Counted from the stretch's first letter, positions 18,704-28,835 are shown. The stretch: DNA of 64,000 bases from Clostridium sp. AM58-1XD (GCF_003464085.1 NZ_QSDR01000010.1:62001-126000), one strand, 5' to 3'. Notes: a model not told the origin generated them from the sequence alone. Numbers and translations: made by a program.

Positions 18704-20193
18704 TATAAAGTACCTCCCGTAGCTAATGTCATAATCTTCTCCTGATCAGCCTCACTGCGGCTGATGATTCCTCTGACCATACCTTCTCTTACTACCATAA
18801 TCCGGTCACTCATTCCCAGCACCTCCGGCAGTTCGGAGGATACCATGACAACCGCTACCCCCTGTTCCGCCAGCTTGTTGATAATGCTGTATATTTCCTT
18901 TTTTGCACCGATATCCACACCTCTCGTCGGTTCATCCAGAATCAGTATTTTCGGGTCCGTATAAATCCATTTGGCAAATACAACTTTCTGCTGGTTTCCT
19001 CCGCTCAGATTCAGGCATTCGTGGAATGGACCGAAGCACTTGATGTGAAGCTCTTCGATTGCCTGCCTGACAAGGCTGCTTTCCTTTTCCCTGCTGATTA
19101 CAATGCCGCCTTTTCCTGAAATGCGGTTCAGATTGGCCAGAGAAATATTCTTTTCGATACTCTCTTCCAGAAGCAGCCCTTCCGTCTTTCTATCCTCCGT
19201 GATAAATCCAATGCCCTGGCGGATTGCCTCTTCCGGTTTCCGTATAACTGCTTTCTTTCCGTTTATATGGATTTCTCCCTTTTCATATGGAAGATTTCCA
19301 AAGATCGCCTGCATGATTTCCGTTCTTCCGGCCCCCATCAGGCCGGACACGCCCAGCACTTCTCCTGCCCGGACGGAAAAGCTCACATTCTGGAAAACGC
19401 CGTCCTTTGTCAGACCTTCCACACGGAGCACCACATCCCCAACGGAACAGTTTCTGGACGGATACCGTTCCCCGATTTCACGTCCGATCATCATCTTTAC
19501 AATTTCATTCATATTTGTCTTCGGAATTTCTTTTGTACCGATATACGTGCCGTCTCTCAGGACGGAAATCCTGTCGCACAGCTCGAATATCTCCTCCATA
19601 CGGTGAGAGATGTAGACGATGGAAACGCCTTTTTTTCTGAGGGAACGGATCACCTCAAACAGCACTTTTGTTTCACTCTGCGTAAGCGCAGCCGTCGGCT
19701 CATCCATGATGATGACCTTTGCATCCACCATCAATGCCTTACAGATTTCAATCATCTGCTGCTGCCCCACGGAAAGCTCTGACATCACCTGATCCGTTGG
19801 AATTTTAACTCCAAGGCGCTCGAGCGTTTCTTCCGCCTTTGCCCTCATGGCCTTTCTGTCACAGACTCCAAAGCGTTTTGTAATCTCTTTTCCCAGAAAG
19901 AGGTTTTCTTCTACCGTAAGATCAAACAGTACGTTCAGTTCCTGCTGAATAAATACAATTCCTGCCCTCTCCGCTTCCTGTGCGTTTTTGTATACGACTT
20001 CCCGTCCATCCACCAGGACCGTTCCTTTATCCCGCGTATAAACGCCGGTCAGTATTTTCATAAGGGTGGATTTCCCTGCCCCGTTTTCTCCCATCAGCGC
20101 ATGGACTTCCCCGTCATCCAGAATAAATCCGGCATCCTTTAAGACCTGATTCTGTCCAAAGGATTTATCAATCCCCTTCATTTCAATTTTCAT
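18703..20193 (-). CDS. rbsA: Ribose ABC transporter ATP-binding protein
   Basis: A 496-residue duplicated ATPase of the sugar CUT2 type. The first half has Walker [10 protein letters not shown], signature LSVGQQQM and Walker [12 protein letters not shown]. The second half has a degenerate Walker A (GLMGAGRTE), signature LSGGNQQKV and Walker [13 protein letters not shown], the usual pattern of RbsA/MglA. The start at 20193 ([12 protein letters not shown]) follows GGAGGGAAGC; an upstream in-frame extension to 20295 reads through the rbsD end region and is rejected. It energises ribose uptake through RbsC. Confidence 0.95.
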   Translation of the reverse strand: MKIEMKGIDKSFGQNQVLKDAGFILDDGEVHALMGENGAGKSTLMKILTGVYTRDKGTVLVDGREVVYKNAQEAERAGIVFIQQELNVLFDLTVEENLFLGKEITKRFGVCDRKAMRAKAEETLERLGVKIPTDQVMSELSVGQQQMIEICKALMVDAKVIIMDEPTAALTQSETKVLFEVIRSLRKKGVSIVYISHRMEEIFELCDRISVLRDGTYIGTKEIPKTNMNEIVKMMIGREIGERYPSRNCSVGDVVLRVEGLTKDGVFQNVSFSVRAGEVLGVSGLMGAGRTEIMQAIFGNLPYEKGEIHINGKKAVIRKPEEAIRQGIGFITEDRKTEGLLLEESIEKNISLANLNRISGKGGIVISREKESSLVRQAIEELHIKCFGPFHECLNLSGGNQQKVVFAKWIYTDPKILILDEPTRGVDIGAKKEIYSIINKLAEQGVAVVMVSSELPEVLGMSDRIMVVREGMVRGIISRSEADQEKIMTLATGGTL

Positions 20194-20219
20194 TTTGCTT
20201 CCCTCCAGACGTTCTTCCT

Positions 20220-20633
20220 TTAAAAGATACAGCCAGACTGCAGGATAATATTTGCATACGGCGTAGTTTCCCCTGTTCTGATCACGGCTTTGCATGAACC
20301 TGTCATTGCTTTCAGCCGGCTATGAGGCACGAAAACGACCTCTGTTTTGAAACCGGTTTCACATTCGGCAAAAAGATGGTTGATTTCTCTTAATATATGA
20401 GGATTCGATTCCCTGATCTCTTCCGCAAGTATAACCTTTTCAACTTTCATATCGTCTGAAACCGCTTTCAAGACTTCCATAAAAGAAGGAACTCCATATG
20501 TCACGGCCAGATCGATTCTCTCTGTTCCATCCGGTATGGGCAGTCCGCAGTCTCCCACCGCCAGAGTATCCGTATGGCCCATATAAGACAGCACTCTCGA
20601 TATTTCTCCATTCAGCATACCATGTTTTTTCAT
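20220..20633 (-). CDS. rbsD: D-ribose pyranase
   Basis: A 137-residue RbsD/FucU-family mutarotase converting beta-pyranose to beta-furanose ribose before phosphorylation. [19 protein letters not shown] at the N-terminus holds the catalytic histidine, and VGDCGLPIP follows. The C-terminal [21 protein letters not shown] is characteristic. A strong AAGGAGG site precedes the start. It lies between rbsK (16 bases upstream) and rbsA. A perfect 14-base palindrome, TGAAACCGGTTTCA, is embedded in its coding sequence at 20348-20361. Confidence 0.95.
   Translation of the reverse strand: MKKHGMLNGEISRVLSYMGHTDTLAVGDCGLPIPDGTERIDLAVTYGVPSFMEVLKAVSDDMKVEKVILAEEIRESNPHILREINHLFAECETGFKTEVVFVPHSRLKAMTGSCKAVIRTGETTPYANIILQSGCIF
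20348..20361. promoter_or_regulatory. Operator-like palindrome inside rbsD
   Basis: TGAAACCGGTTTCA is a perfect 14-base palindrome of LacI-family type. It differs at one central base from the site in front of rbsR and equals the one inside rbsR. It could be a roadblock site or chance, since GAA ACC GGT TTC also encodes ETGF. Confidence 0.4.
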
Positions 20634-20648
20634 TACCGATCCTCCTTA

Positions 20649-21550
20649 TTATTTTCTGCCTTCCGCACATTCCATCGCATCCATGACCTGCCGGCGTGTA
20701 GGCATTCCGCCCTGGGCACCGAATCTCTCGGTGGACAGACTGGCCGCCGTATTAGCGAACAAAAGTGCTTCTTCAATCGGCCTTCCTTCCCCGATTTCCA
20801 CGGTAAACGCGCCGTTTAACGTATCTCCTGCTCCCGTCGTATCAACGACCATTGCTTTTCTGGCCGGTACATTCAGCACTTTTCCGGATTTCAAGCCTAC
20901 GGAAACGCCTCTGGATCCCTGAGTAATCACCAGTTTTTCCGGATAAGCCTTTAAAAGTTCTTCCGTCGTTCTGTCTTTTCCAAAAAGGATGACGGCTTCA
21001 TGTTCATTCGGCGTCAGATAACTCACTTTTTCAATGATCTCCTGTTTTACCGGTCGTGCCGGTCCCGGATTCAGGACTGCCTTTACTCCGTGGCTGTGGC
21101 AGAGCTCGATCACATATTCCACCGTGTCCTGAGGTATTTCATGCTGCAGAAGTACGATTTCGCAGGAAAGCAGCTCATCCCTGATGCTGTCTATATATTC
21201 TCTGTCCACCTGATCGTTTGCTCCAGCTACGACGATGATCGTATTGTCGTTGTCTCCGACCGTAATCAATGCCAGTCCTGTGCTCACACCCTGCACCGTT
21301 TTGACATGGCATGAATCCACTCCCATATCCTGAGGTTTTTGAGGAGCGCTTTTCCTGCGTCGTCGCTGCCAACACATCCAAACATTTTTACATCTGCCCC
21401 CAGCTTTGCCATGGCAACCGCCTGGTTAGCGCCTTTTCCACCTGGTATGCAGCGGATTTCTTCCCCCTTTAATGTTTCTCCTTTTAAAGGGATTCTCTCT
21501 GCAGTTACCGTCATATCCATATTGATGCTTCCCACTACTGCAATTTTCAT
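20649..21550 (-). CDS. rbsK: Ribokinase (frameshifted)
   Basis: PfkB-family kinase phosphorylating ribose to ribose 5-phosphate. The N-terminal part (21550 to about 21331) has VVGSINMDMTV and PGGKGANQAVAMAKLGADV. The C-terminal part has NPGPA, TPNEHEA and the anion-hole signature DTTGAGDTLNGAF with the catalytic aspartate. Near 21331 the frame must change: LKNL continues as KDMGVDSCHVKTV only if one base (probably A in CTC-AGG) is restored. Restored length is about 301 residues, normal for ribokinase. AAAGGAGG precedes the start, and the gene is 15 bases after rbsR. No other defects are seen in either part. Confidence 0.9.
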
Positions 21551-21564
21551 ATTGACCTCCTTTA

Positions 21565-22568
21565 TTATGATTTATTTTCTCCATCTGAAGTCTGTTTCGT
21601 CGTGCCCCGTTTTATAAGCTCCACTCCAAATGTAGTTTTCCTGTTAACTTCCATGCCTGATACGTAATCAGTCAGAATCTGCACCGCTGTCTGGCCCATC
21701 TTCGCGATCGGCTGTGCGATCGTCGTAATCTCCGGCGTAAACAGGCTGCTCAACATGATGTTATCAAATCCGATCACCTGAACATCGTCCGGAACTCTGA
21801 TTCCTTCCTTATGAAGAATTTTGTACACAGATATGGCTACCATATCATTTGCCGCGATGATTCCGTCTGTTTCCGGAAAACGCCGCAGGATTTCTCCCGT
21901 CTTTTCCAGCCCGGATTCATAACTGTATTCACATTCAATCCACTTTGGTTCCAGCCCTCTCTCTCTGCACACATCCAGATATCCCTGGTGGCGCTGACGG
22001 GCACTGGAAAGCCTCTTAGGCCCACTCATCTGCACGATATTTCTACAGCCGCAGCTCAGCAGATATTCAACTGCCATCCGGCCTCCCTGATAGTGGTCGG
22101 ACTGAATGCTGGCGATCTCTTCTCCACGTTCAATCTGACGGTCAATCATTACGATCGGAATCCGGCATTTGTCGATTTCTTCCCTTATTTCCTCTCTGTT
22201 TGTCATGAGAATCGCACCGTCTGCATTCATGCGCTCCAGCAGGTTCAAATTTCGCTTTTCTTTCTCCACATCGTTATTGGAATTGCATAAAGTCAGCCTG
22301 TATCCCCTTCTGTCACACTCCTCTTCAATCGCTCCCGCCAGTTCATTAAAAAATGGATTCACAATATCGGGAACGAGTATTCCAATAATCTTTGAAGATT
22401 TTTTAAAGAGTGACCGGGCTACTTCATTCGGTCTGAAACCGGTTTCAACTATTGCCTTTTCTACCCGCTGTTTCTTTTCATCATCCACTCTGGCCGTTCC
22501 ATTCATAACCCTGGAAACCGTGGAAGGGGAAACACCAGCTATTCTGCTACGTCCCTGATACTCGCCAT
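21565..22568 (-). CDS. rbsR: LacI-family repressor of the ribose operon (frameshifted near the N-terminus)
   Basis: LacI/GalR-type regulator of about 335 residues. The ATG at 22568 gives MASIRDVAE and then a stop. Restoring one T near 22541 continues as LAGVSPSTVSRVMNGTARVD, the canonical LacI helix-turn-helix and hinge. The uninterrupted downstream frame has a normal periplasmic-binding-like effector domain (IIGILVPDIVNPFFNELAGAIE to TTIAQPIAKMGQTAVQIL). The reading starting at 22581 (MVIIYGEYQGRSR) would destroy the first HTH helix and is not preferred. It heads the rbs operon. Its own promoter (22650-22678) and a TGAAACCCGTTTCA operator (22625-22638) indicate autoregulation. Ribose or a phosphate ester is the expected effector, from family knowledge. 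Confidence 0.88.
22434..22447. promoter_or_regulatory. Operator-like palindrome inside rbsR
   Basis: A perfect TGAAACCGGTTTCA within the rbsR coding sequence (encodes ETGF), about 190 bases from the promoter-proximal site. It could act as an auxiliary operator for looping. Confidence 0.4.
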
Positions 22569-22624
22569 ATATAATCACCATCCTGTCTAATCAATTCTGT
22601 CTAATGGTTGTAACTATCTCCTTA

Positions 22625-22638
22625 TGAAACCCGTTTCA
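22625..22638. promoter_or_regulatory. RbsR operator
   Basis: TGAAACCCGTTTCA, palindromic except for the central pair, lies about 12 bases after the -10 box of the rbs promoter and before the rbsR start. This is the classical position for LacI-family autorepression. Confidence 0.75.
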
Positions 22639-22649
22639 AATCTGTTTTC

Positions 22650-22678
22650 ATTATATATTTTAACATTTTAAAAGTCAA
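22650..22678 (-). promoter_or_regulatory. Promoter of the rbs operon
   Basis: On the minus strand TTGACT (22678-22673), a 17-base spacer and TATAAT (22655-22650). It is followed by the operator at 22625-22638. Confidence 0.8.
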
Positions 22679-22867
22679 CATCGATCTCCTGTTTTTATTT
22701 TTTTCGGTATTCTTTACAATTTCACCTGCTTTTTACGAGAGATATTCCTAGCTTTTATATGCAAAACTCCCAATCATATATCCTGCATGTATTGCAGGTC
22801 CGCATGGAAACCGTTACGAAGCAGCGTATGAAACCGGGATGAAAAACAATCCTGTAAATCACAAAAG

Positions 22868-22906
22868 GGACCGGGAATTGTTGCATGCTGCAGCAATCCC
22901 CGGTCC
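22868..22906 (-). terminator. Terminator of the isocitrate dehydrogenase gene
   Basis: A GC-rich hairpin with arms GGACCGGG and CCCCGGTCC extended by ATTGTTGC/GCAGCAAT, followed on the minus strand by CCCTTTTG. It lies directly after the stop at 22909. Confidence 0.75.
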
Positions 22907-22908
22907 GG

Positions 22909-24078
22909 TCATCCCTCTATCATATGTTTTAATTTTTCAAGCAGGTAATCGCCGTACTCTTTTCCGGTATTGCCCTCCTTTGTTCCCGTTACGATGACTG
23001 CGCCTTCTCTGTCACACGCCTCCATTGCCTCTGCCAGCCTGTCTGCCTGACCGGCCATGCCTATATGGCGGAGAAGCATTTCTTCTGCCTTTAGTATGCT
23101 TGACGGATTGGCGTATGCTCCCAATCCTTCTTCGATCATTCTGGGAGCGCTTCCGTGAATCGCCTCAAACATTCCATAACGGTTTCCTGTGTTTGCACTT
23201 CCTGCCGTACCGACTCCGCCCTGAATCTGAGCTGCTTCATCTGTTATAATATCTCCGTACAGATTCGGCATTAAAAACACCTGGAAGTTCTTCTGCATAT
23301 CGGGATTAATCAGATTGGCGCAGATAATATCCACATACCAGTCCGTCATCGTAACTTCCGGGTAATCTTCAGCCACTTCACGGCAGATCGTAAGGAATTT
23401 CCCGTCTGTTTTCTTCATGATATTGGCCTTTGTGATTACTGCGACCTGTTTCTTACCATTATTTCTGGCGAATTCAAACGCTGCTTTGGCAATTCTTCTT
23501 GTTCCGGCGTCTGTAATCACCTTGAAGTCAAACGCCAGTTTTCCGGGAATTTCAAATCCTCTGCTTCCAAGAGCGTATTCACCCTCCGTATTTTCACGGA
23601 AGAACGTCCAGTCAATCCCTTTTTCGGGAACTTTAACCGGACGGATATTGGCAAAGAGATCCAGTTCTCTCCTCAGCGTGACATTCGCGCTCTCCAGGTT
23701 TTTCACACCGCCGCCTGCCTGCGGCGTCGTTGTCGGCCCCTTTAATATGACGTGGCATTCTTTCAGCTGGCTCAGCACCTCTTTTGGAATCGTCTCCCCG
23801 CTGGCAAGTCTGTTTTCCAAAGTCAGACCGTCAATTCTTCTGATCTCTACTTTTCCTGCAGCGATCTCCTTTTCCAAAAGGAACCTCAACGTTTTCTCCG
23901 CCTCTTCAAAAATGATTGGGCCTATCCCATCGCCGGGACACGTCCCTATGATGATCGGGCTGATGGAATTAAAATCAAGGGCCTGTTCTTCCCGTTCCAG
24001 GCGTTCTGCACGTTCCATCTGTTCTGAAACTAATTGTTTAAACTGTTCTGCGGCTTCTTCCAGATACTTCATCTCCAT
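22909..24078 (-). CDS. Isocitrate/isopropylmalate dehydrogenase family protein, probable isocitrate dehydrogenase
   Basis: A 389-residue beta-decarboxylating dehydrogenase converting isocitrate to 2-oxoglutarate, as judged from context. An N-terminal extension of about 40 residues precedes the family start (IIIGTCPGDGIGPIIFEEA). Substrate-binding arginines lie in TLRRELDLFANIRP, with FRENTEGEYALGSRGFE after. The lysine/aspartate region is VITKANIMKKTDG, the metal-binding aspartates fit NLYGDIITDEAAQIQGGVG, and the nucleotide site is EAIHGSAPR. Isopropylmalate or homoisocitrate would be alternative substrates; the adjacent Re-citrate synthase argues for isocitrate. It is last in a three-gene operon, 20 bases after the GntR gene. 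The gene is intact. Confidence 0.85.
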   Translation of the reverse strand: MEMKYLEEAAEQFKQLVSEQMERAERLEREEQALDFNSISPIIIGTCPGDGIGPIIFEEAEKTLRFLLEKEIAAGKVEIRRIDGLTLENRLASGETIPKEVLSQLKECHVILKGPTTTPQAGGGVKNLESANVTLRRELDLFANIRPVKVPEKGIDWTFFRENTEGEYALGSRGFEIPGKLAFDFKVITDAGTRRIAKAAFEFARNNGKKQVAVITKANIMKKTDGKFLTICREVAEDYPEVTMTDWYVDIICANLINPDMQKNFQVFLMPNLYGDIITDEAAQIQGGVGTAGSANTGNRYGMFEAIHGSAPRMIEEGLGAYANPSSILKAEEMLLRHIGMAGQADRLAEAMEACDREGAVIVTGTKEGNTGKEYGDYLLEKLKHMIEG

Positions 24079-24098
24079 TAAACTTCTTTCCCCTTATC

Positions 24099-24805
24099 TT
24101 ATTCCTGTGGTTTATTTGTCTTTTCTGTTTTTTCTTTTTCCCTGGTGTGAACGTCCAGCCTGTGCAGTGTACTCTGTTTTGCATTCTCCACATGGCGGAT
24201 CGTAAGCTCCTCTGCCAGGTCTCCGTTTCGTTCGAGAATTGCTTTATATATCTCCCTGTGTTCCTTAATCGCCAGTCTGGCCCGTTCCATATCAGTCACA
24301 GACAGCTCCTGTATCTCGTAATCCTGTGATGCAGCGTCTTCAGCACTTCGTAGAGCAGTCGTTTTCCGGAAAATTCATAAACCATCTCATGAAAGCGGGA
24401 ATCGAATGCCTCCTGCTCCTCAGGATCGTTTTTCTCCACATAAAATTCCTGCAGGTCCAGCACTTCTTTCATATCCTTCAACTGCTCTTGCGTTATTGCT
24501 TTAGCCGCCTCTTTCGCAGCCAAACCTTCCAGGCGTATTCTCATATCATAAATAACTTCCAGGTCGTCTTTCGTAATTCCAAGGATAACGGCCCCCCTGT
24601 TGGGGCGTATTTCTACCAAATTTTCCTGCTCAAGGCGCTGGAGCGCCTCTCTGATTGGAGTCCTGCTGACTCCCAGTGTCTTTGAAAGCTTGAGTTCTGT
24701 AATCACATCTCCAGGCTTTATTTTCCCCTGAAGAATTTCTTCCTCCAGCACCATGAAAACCTGTTCGGCCAGCGGCGCTCCCTTCTCCTGTATCACTTTC
24801 TCCAT
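24099..24805 (-). CDS. GntR/FCD-family regulator of the citrate operon (frameshifted)
   Basis: A regulator of about 235 residues after correction. The winged helix lies at residues about 10-75 (ILQGKIKPGDVITELKLSKTLGVSRTPIREALQRLEQE). The FCD ligand domain follows, with EVIYDMRIRLEGLAAKEAA and FDSRFHEMVYEFSG, where Asp/His metal ligands are expected. Near 24310 one frame ends as RITRYRSCL, while the true continuation (ELSVTDMERARLAIKEHREIYKAI, containing the last FCD helix and histidine) is one frame over. One missing base in TAC-AGG-AG explains this. TAGGAG precedes the start. It lies between citrate synthase and IDH. An 18-base palindrome in the operon promoter is its likely operator; a TCA acid is a plausible ligand. 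Confidence 0.85.
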
Positions 24806-24813
24806 TTCAGCTC

Positions 24814-26192
24814 CTAAAAGAAGGGTTTGAATCTGCCAGGCGCTATCTTCTGCAGCTGTTCATCCAGTTCTGCATCACTGACAGCCGTCTGACGTCCTTC
24901 GTTATATTGTTCGTCCACCCACTCTTTCAGCTTCACGGCGGCTTCGTCTTCCTTATTCACCGCGTCCTTCGGTGAAAGCTCATAGTAATTATTGATCCAA
25001 TATACGATTCCTGCCACGCCCGACGTATTGCTGATCGCTACTTCCGGCGCTCTCCCAAGAAGGCGGGATGTGTCGAAGATGTTGTAGATTTCCTCATCCT
25101 TCATCAGGCCGTCCGCATGAATTCCCGCCCGTGTGACATTGAAATTCCTTCCAACAAACGGCGTCATCGCTGGAATCTTGTATCCGATTTCCCTCTGATA
25201 ATACCTGGCTATTTCTGTAATTACGGTCGGTTCCATTCCATCGAGAGAACCTCTTAAAGAAGCATATTCAAATACCATCGCCTCCAGAGGAATATTCCCT
25301 GTTCTCTCGCCGATTCCAAGAAGGGAACAGTTAACTGCAGACGCACCATACAGCCATGCACAGGAAGCATTTGAAACTGCCTTATAGAAATCATTGTGTC
25401 CATGCCATTCCAGCTGTTCACTCTTCACATCTGAATAATGCTGAAGTCCATAAATGATTCCCGGCACGCTCCTTGGAAGAGCCACGCCTGTATACGGAAT
25501 CCCATAGCCCATGGTATCACATGCCCTGATCTTGACTGGAATTCCGGCCTGTCTCGACTTATCCATCAGCGCGTTGACAAATGGTACGACAAAACCGTAA
25601 AAATCTGCTCTAGTGATATCTTCCAGATGGCATCTGGGGACGATTCCTGCTGCAAAAGCGTCGTCCACCGTTGACAGATATTCATCCATCGCCTGCTTTC
25701 TGGTAAGCCTTCTCTTCTTAAAAATATGATAGTCGGAACAGCTCATCAAAATGCCTGTTTCCTTGATCCCCAAATCCTTTACCATCTGGAAATCCTTTTT
25801 ATTCGCCCGGATCCATGTGGTGATCTCCGGGAACTTAAGGCCGAGGTCCATACACTCCAGAAGAGCTTCCTTATCTTTTCTGTCATATACAAAAAACTCA
25901 GTCTGGCGGATAATTCCGTTGGGACCGGACAGCCGTGACATCATTTTATAGAGGTCTACCATCTGTTTCTTCGTATAAGGAACTCTGGACTGCTGCCCGT
26001 CACGGAACGTAGTATCTGTCATCCAGATGTGCTCCGGCATACCGATCGGACACTGGCGGAAGTTAAAGGAGACCTCGGGACTTCATCATAAGGAAAGAAT
26101 TCACGGTACAGATGCGGTTCTGATATGTTCTGGAGGGAATAACGGTAAGGGTCCTGTTCCAGTAAGTTACTGTTCTTTGAAATAACCAGCAT
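24814..26192 (-). CDS. Re-type citrate synthase (homocitrate/isopropylmalate synthase-like; frameshifted)
   Basis: DRE-TIM enzyme condensing acetyl-CoA with oxaloacetate. It resembles the clostridial Re-citrate synthase branch rather than LeuA: HIWMTDTTFRDGQQSR at the active-site start, GPNGIIRQTEFFVY, PRCHLEDITRADFYGFVVPF, LEWHGHNDFYKAVSNA and NFNVTRAGIHADGL. The start at 26192 (MLVISKNS) follows AGGAGTG and gives about 460 residues. The frame breaks near 26077: FFPYDEVP continues as EVSFNFRQCPIGMPEHIW only with one base restored in the CCG-AGG context. The shorter ORF from 26040 (MPEHIW) lacks a ribosome site. It is first in the operon with the GntR regulator and IDH. Homocitrate synthase is the main alternative. 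Confidence 0.85.
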
Positions 26193-26278
26193 TGGTAAAC
26201 ACTCCTGTTCTCTTTTATTTTTTATGTCATGACTGCTGGATAATCCGGTTTTAAAAACCAGAGCGCAGCGCAAGTGCC

Positions 26279-26296
26279 ATACTTGTATACAAGTAT
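26279..26296. promoter_or_regulatory. Operator of the citrate operon
   Basis: ATACTTGTATACAAGTAT is a perfect 18-base palindrome overlapping the -10 box. The TTGTATACAA core is of the kind bound by GntR/FCD proteins, and one is encoded in the operon. Confidence 0.75.
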
Positions 26297-26319
26297 ACAT
26301 TCACTTTTAAAATTGTCAA
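26292..26319 (-). promoter_or_regulatory. Promoter of the citrate synthase operon
   Basis: On the minus strand TTGACA (26319-26314), a 16-base spacer and TATACT (26297-26292). The palindromic operator overlaps its -10 and start site. Confidence 0.75.
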
Positions 26320-26340
26320 GCATTTTTTTCAAATAAAAGA

Positions 26341-26403
26341 ATTACCCCGCTGCCAGATTCCGTTCTATGGCGGCAGCCAAGTCCTTCCTCTGATAGCGGG
26401 GCA
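26341..26403. repeat. Dispersed hairpin element, copy B
   Basis: Arms CCCCGCT (26345-26351) and AGCGGGG (26395-26401), extended by GCCAGA/TCTGAT, enclose ATTCCGTTC and GGCAGCCAAGTC, shared with the other copies. It lies just after the kinase stop and upstream of the citrate promoter, so it probably ends kinase transcription. Confidence 0.7.
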
Positions 26404-26414
26404 TATATGTATCG

Positions 26415-28835
26415 TCATATCGGTCCGTCGTACAAATACCGTTCTAAAATTCTGTTCATCCGCTCGATGTCCAGCGGTTTAGCCAGGTGGTCATTCATCC
26501 CGGCTTCCTTTGCTGCACGCACATCTTCTTCCAATGCATTGGCAGTCATTGCTACGATAGGAATTCTGCACGCATCCGGCCGGCTCTGGGCCCGTATAGT
26601 ACGGACAGCTTCCAAACCGTTCATCACAGGCATCTGCATATCCATAAAAATAAGATCATAAAATCCCATGGGAAACGTCAGAAATGCCTGGACAGCCTCC
26701 TGTCCGTTCTGCGCCACATCGACAACGGCTCCTGTCTGGCCAAGAAGTTCTGCTGCGATCTCCTGATTGAGCAGATTATCTTCTACCAGAAGCAGGCGTT
26801 TCCCCTCGAATGATCTCACTCTGCGTTCAGCAAAGCTCGCCGGCTTTCTGCTATTCTGGTTCAGAACGTATTTCTTTACTGCACAAACCAGACTGGATTT
26901 CAGAAGGGGCTTTACAATGCAACCGCTGACACCTGCTTTTGCAGCGGCCTCCTCATACTCCGTCCAGTCATACGCCGACAGCAGAATAATAGGCACGTCC
27001 GGCCCCACCAGGGTACGGATCGCTTTCGCCGTTTCAATTCCATTCATTTCCGGCATCTTCAAATCGATAATTATGGCTATGAATTCCTCTCCTGTTCCGT
27101 GAGCCTTAGTCACCCTGCTTACCGCTTCTTTTCCTGACGTTACCCACCGGCCGTCCAGTCCGATTTCGTCCAGCCTTTCACAAACCGTTTCGCATGTAAC
27201 CGGATCATCGTCTACAACCAGGACCGGCAGCCTTTCCGGCAGAAAGAACTCCGTATTCTCTTCATCCCGGTACTGCAGGCTCAGGCTGATGGTAAATGTC
27301 GACCCTTTTCCGTACGTACTCTCTGCCTTGATGTCTCCATCCATCATACGCACGATATTACGGCTGATCGCCATTCCCAGACCGGTTCCCTGTATTCCGC
27401 GAATATCCGGATCTTCCGCCCGTTCGAAGGGCATAAAAAGTTTTTCCATAAACTCAGGCTTCATACCATAGCCATTGTCCCGGCATATGAATTCATATCT
27501 GCCGTATCCTTTCGTCTTATGAGGCAGTTCCCGAATATCAAACTGAATTCTTCCATAATCAGGAGTGTACTTGACTGCATTGGAAAGGATATTAAGAAAT
27601 ACCTGCTGGAGATGCTGGAGATCCCCGACGATATATTCATGTTCCAAGTCAAATGCATGTACATCAAAGGTATGGTGTTTTGCCTCTATGGAAGGCTGGA
27701 TAATTGTGATAATATCATGGATCATCCCGCCCATACTGAATTCTTCCTCCGTCAGAGCCACTCTCCCGCTCTCAATTCTGGACATGTCCAGCACCTCGTT
27801 AATCAGACCGAGCAGAAGTCTGGATGAGACATTGATTTTTTCCAGGCAGTCCATAACACGCTCCTGATTGTCAATATGAGAAGCAGCAATCGCCGTCATA
27901 CCTATAATGGCATTCATCGGCGTACGGATGTCATGACTCATACGCGATAAAAATTCCGACTTTGCCCTGTTGGCCTCTTCCGCCGCTTCCAGAGCATTGT
28001 GAAGCAGTTCCGACCGCTCTTCCAGCTGCTTCTGCAGAAGCCTCTGTTCTGTCAAGTCCGTTATATCAATGTAAATAACAAGATAAACCGGATTGTCGTC
28101 CTGCCAGCTGATACAGTCCGCATTAATCTGAAGCCATACATCTCTCCCGTCCTGATCCTTTGCCTGCAAAGTAAAATGGACAGGATTTCCCCTGCGCATC
28201 GCCAGAAAGTTCCGGTCATACGCCATTCGATTACTTTCCGAATAATAATTAGACAGGCCATAGGAAAGTTCCTGGCCTTTTGTGCAGCCAAAAAACTTTA
28301 TAAATTTATCATTTGCGCTGAGAAAAACAAAGTTGTCCACATCGATGCGGAACCTGGCTGCAAAGCCGGGAAGATTATCATATGTTATCGTCCGCTCCCT
28401 CCGCACTTCTACTACATCCGTAATATCCGTAAACACCGTATACACAACAGGATATCCGTCGACGAATTCATTGGTAAACGTGCCCACAAGACGGGTCCAT
28501 GCTGTAGTGCCGCCCTTTTGGGGCATTTCGCATATACATTCATATCCGGGACGCCCTTCGGCAAGTGCCTTCTCTACCTCTTCTCTGATTCTCTGAAAAC
28601 GATCAGGCATATGTTTATAGAATTCATCCGCGTGATTGTGAAACAGCGCTTCATATTCGTCTTTCGGATACTTGATTATTTCATAATAAAAATCGTTCGC
28701 CCATATCATGGTAAAATGTTCATCAAGCAGGTGTTTGCTGACACTTACTTTTAGCGAACTCATCAGGGCATTATATTCGTCAAATTGTTTTCCGCCAGCC
28801 GCCATTTCCTCACTCTTTTCCTTCTCCTTCTGCAT
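26415..28835 (-). CDS. Hybrid sensor histidine kinase with two PAS and two receiver domains
   Basis: An 806-residue cytosolic kinase. Two PAS domains (about residues 25-145 and 150-275) are followed by a HisKA domain with the phosphorylated histidine in FLSRMSHDIRTPMNAI, and an ATPase domain with N, G1 and G2 boxes (NILSNAVKYT, CRDNGYGMKPEF, GIQGTGLGMAIS). A first receiver has VLVVDDDPVTCE and a phospho-acceptor aspartate in IIIDLKMPEMNG. A second has LLLVEDNLLNQE and the aspartate in LIFMDMQMPVMNG. No membrane segment is seen. The ATG at 28835 follows AGAGGAAAGG; an upstream GTG at 28856 is less likely. No separate response regulator adjoins, as is common for such hybrids in Clostridia. The stimulus is unknown. 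Confidence 0.92.
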   Translation of the reverse strand: MQKEKEKSEEMAAGGKQFDEYNALMSSLKVSVSKHLLDEHFTMIWANDFYYEIIKYPKDEYEALFHNHADEFYKHMPDRFQRIREEVEKALAEGRPGYECICEMPQKGGTTAWTRLVGTFTNEFVDGYPVVYTVFTDITDVVEVRRERTITYDNLPGFAARFRIDVDNFVFLSANDKFIKFFGCTKGQELSYGLSNYYSESNRMAYDRNFLAMRRGNPVHFTLQAKDQDGRDVWLQINADCISWQDDNPVYLVIYIDITDLTEQRLLQKQLEERSELLHNALEAAEEANRAKSEFLSRMSHDIRTPMNAIIGMTAIAASHIDNQERVMDCLEKINVSSRLLLGLINEVLDMSRIESGRVALTEEEFSMGGMIHDIITIIQPSIEAKHHTFDVHAFDLEHEYIVGDLQHLQQVFLNILSNAVKYTPDYGRIQFDIRELPHKTKGYGRYEFICRDNGYGMKPEFMEKLFMPFERAEDPDIRGIQGTGLGMAISRNIVRMMDGDIKAESTYGKGSTFTISLSLQYRDEENTEFFLPERLPVLVVDDDPVTCETVCERLDEIGLDGRWVTSGKEAVSRVTKAHGTGEEFIAIIIDLKMPEMNGIETAKAIRTLVGPDVPIILLSAYDWTEYEEAAAKAGVSGCIVKPLLKSSLVCAVKKYVLNQNSRKPASFAERRVRSFEGKRLLLVEDNLLNQEIAAELLGQTGAVVDVAQNGQEAVQAFLTFPMGFYDLIFMDMQMPVMNGLEAVRTIRAQSRPDACRIPIVAMTANALEEDVRAAKEAGMNDHLAKPLDIERMNRILERYLYDGPI

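Noticed and set aside
22803..22836. Catabolite (cre) site near GGAAACCGTTACG and TGAAACCGGGATG
   Set aside because: Neither matches the palindromic consensus well; they lie away from a promoter.
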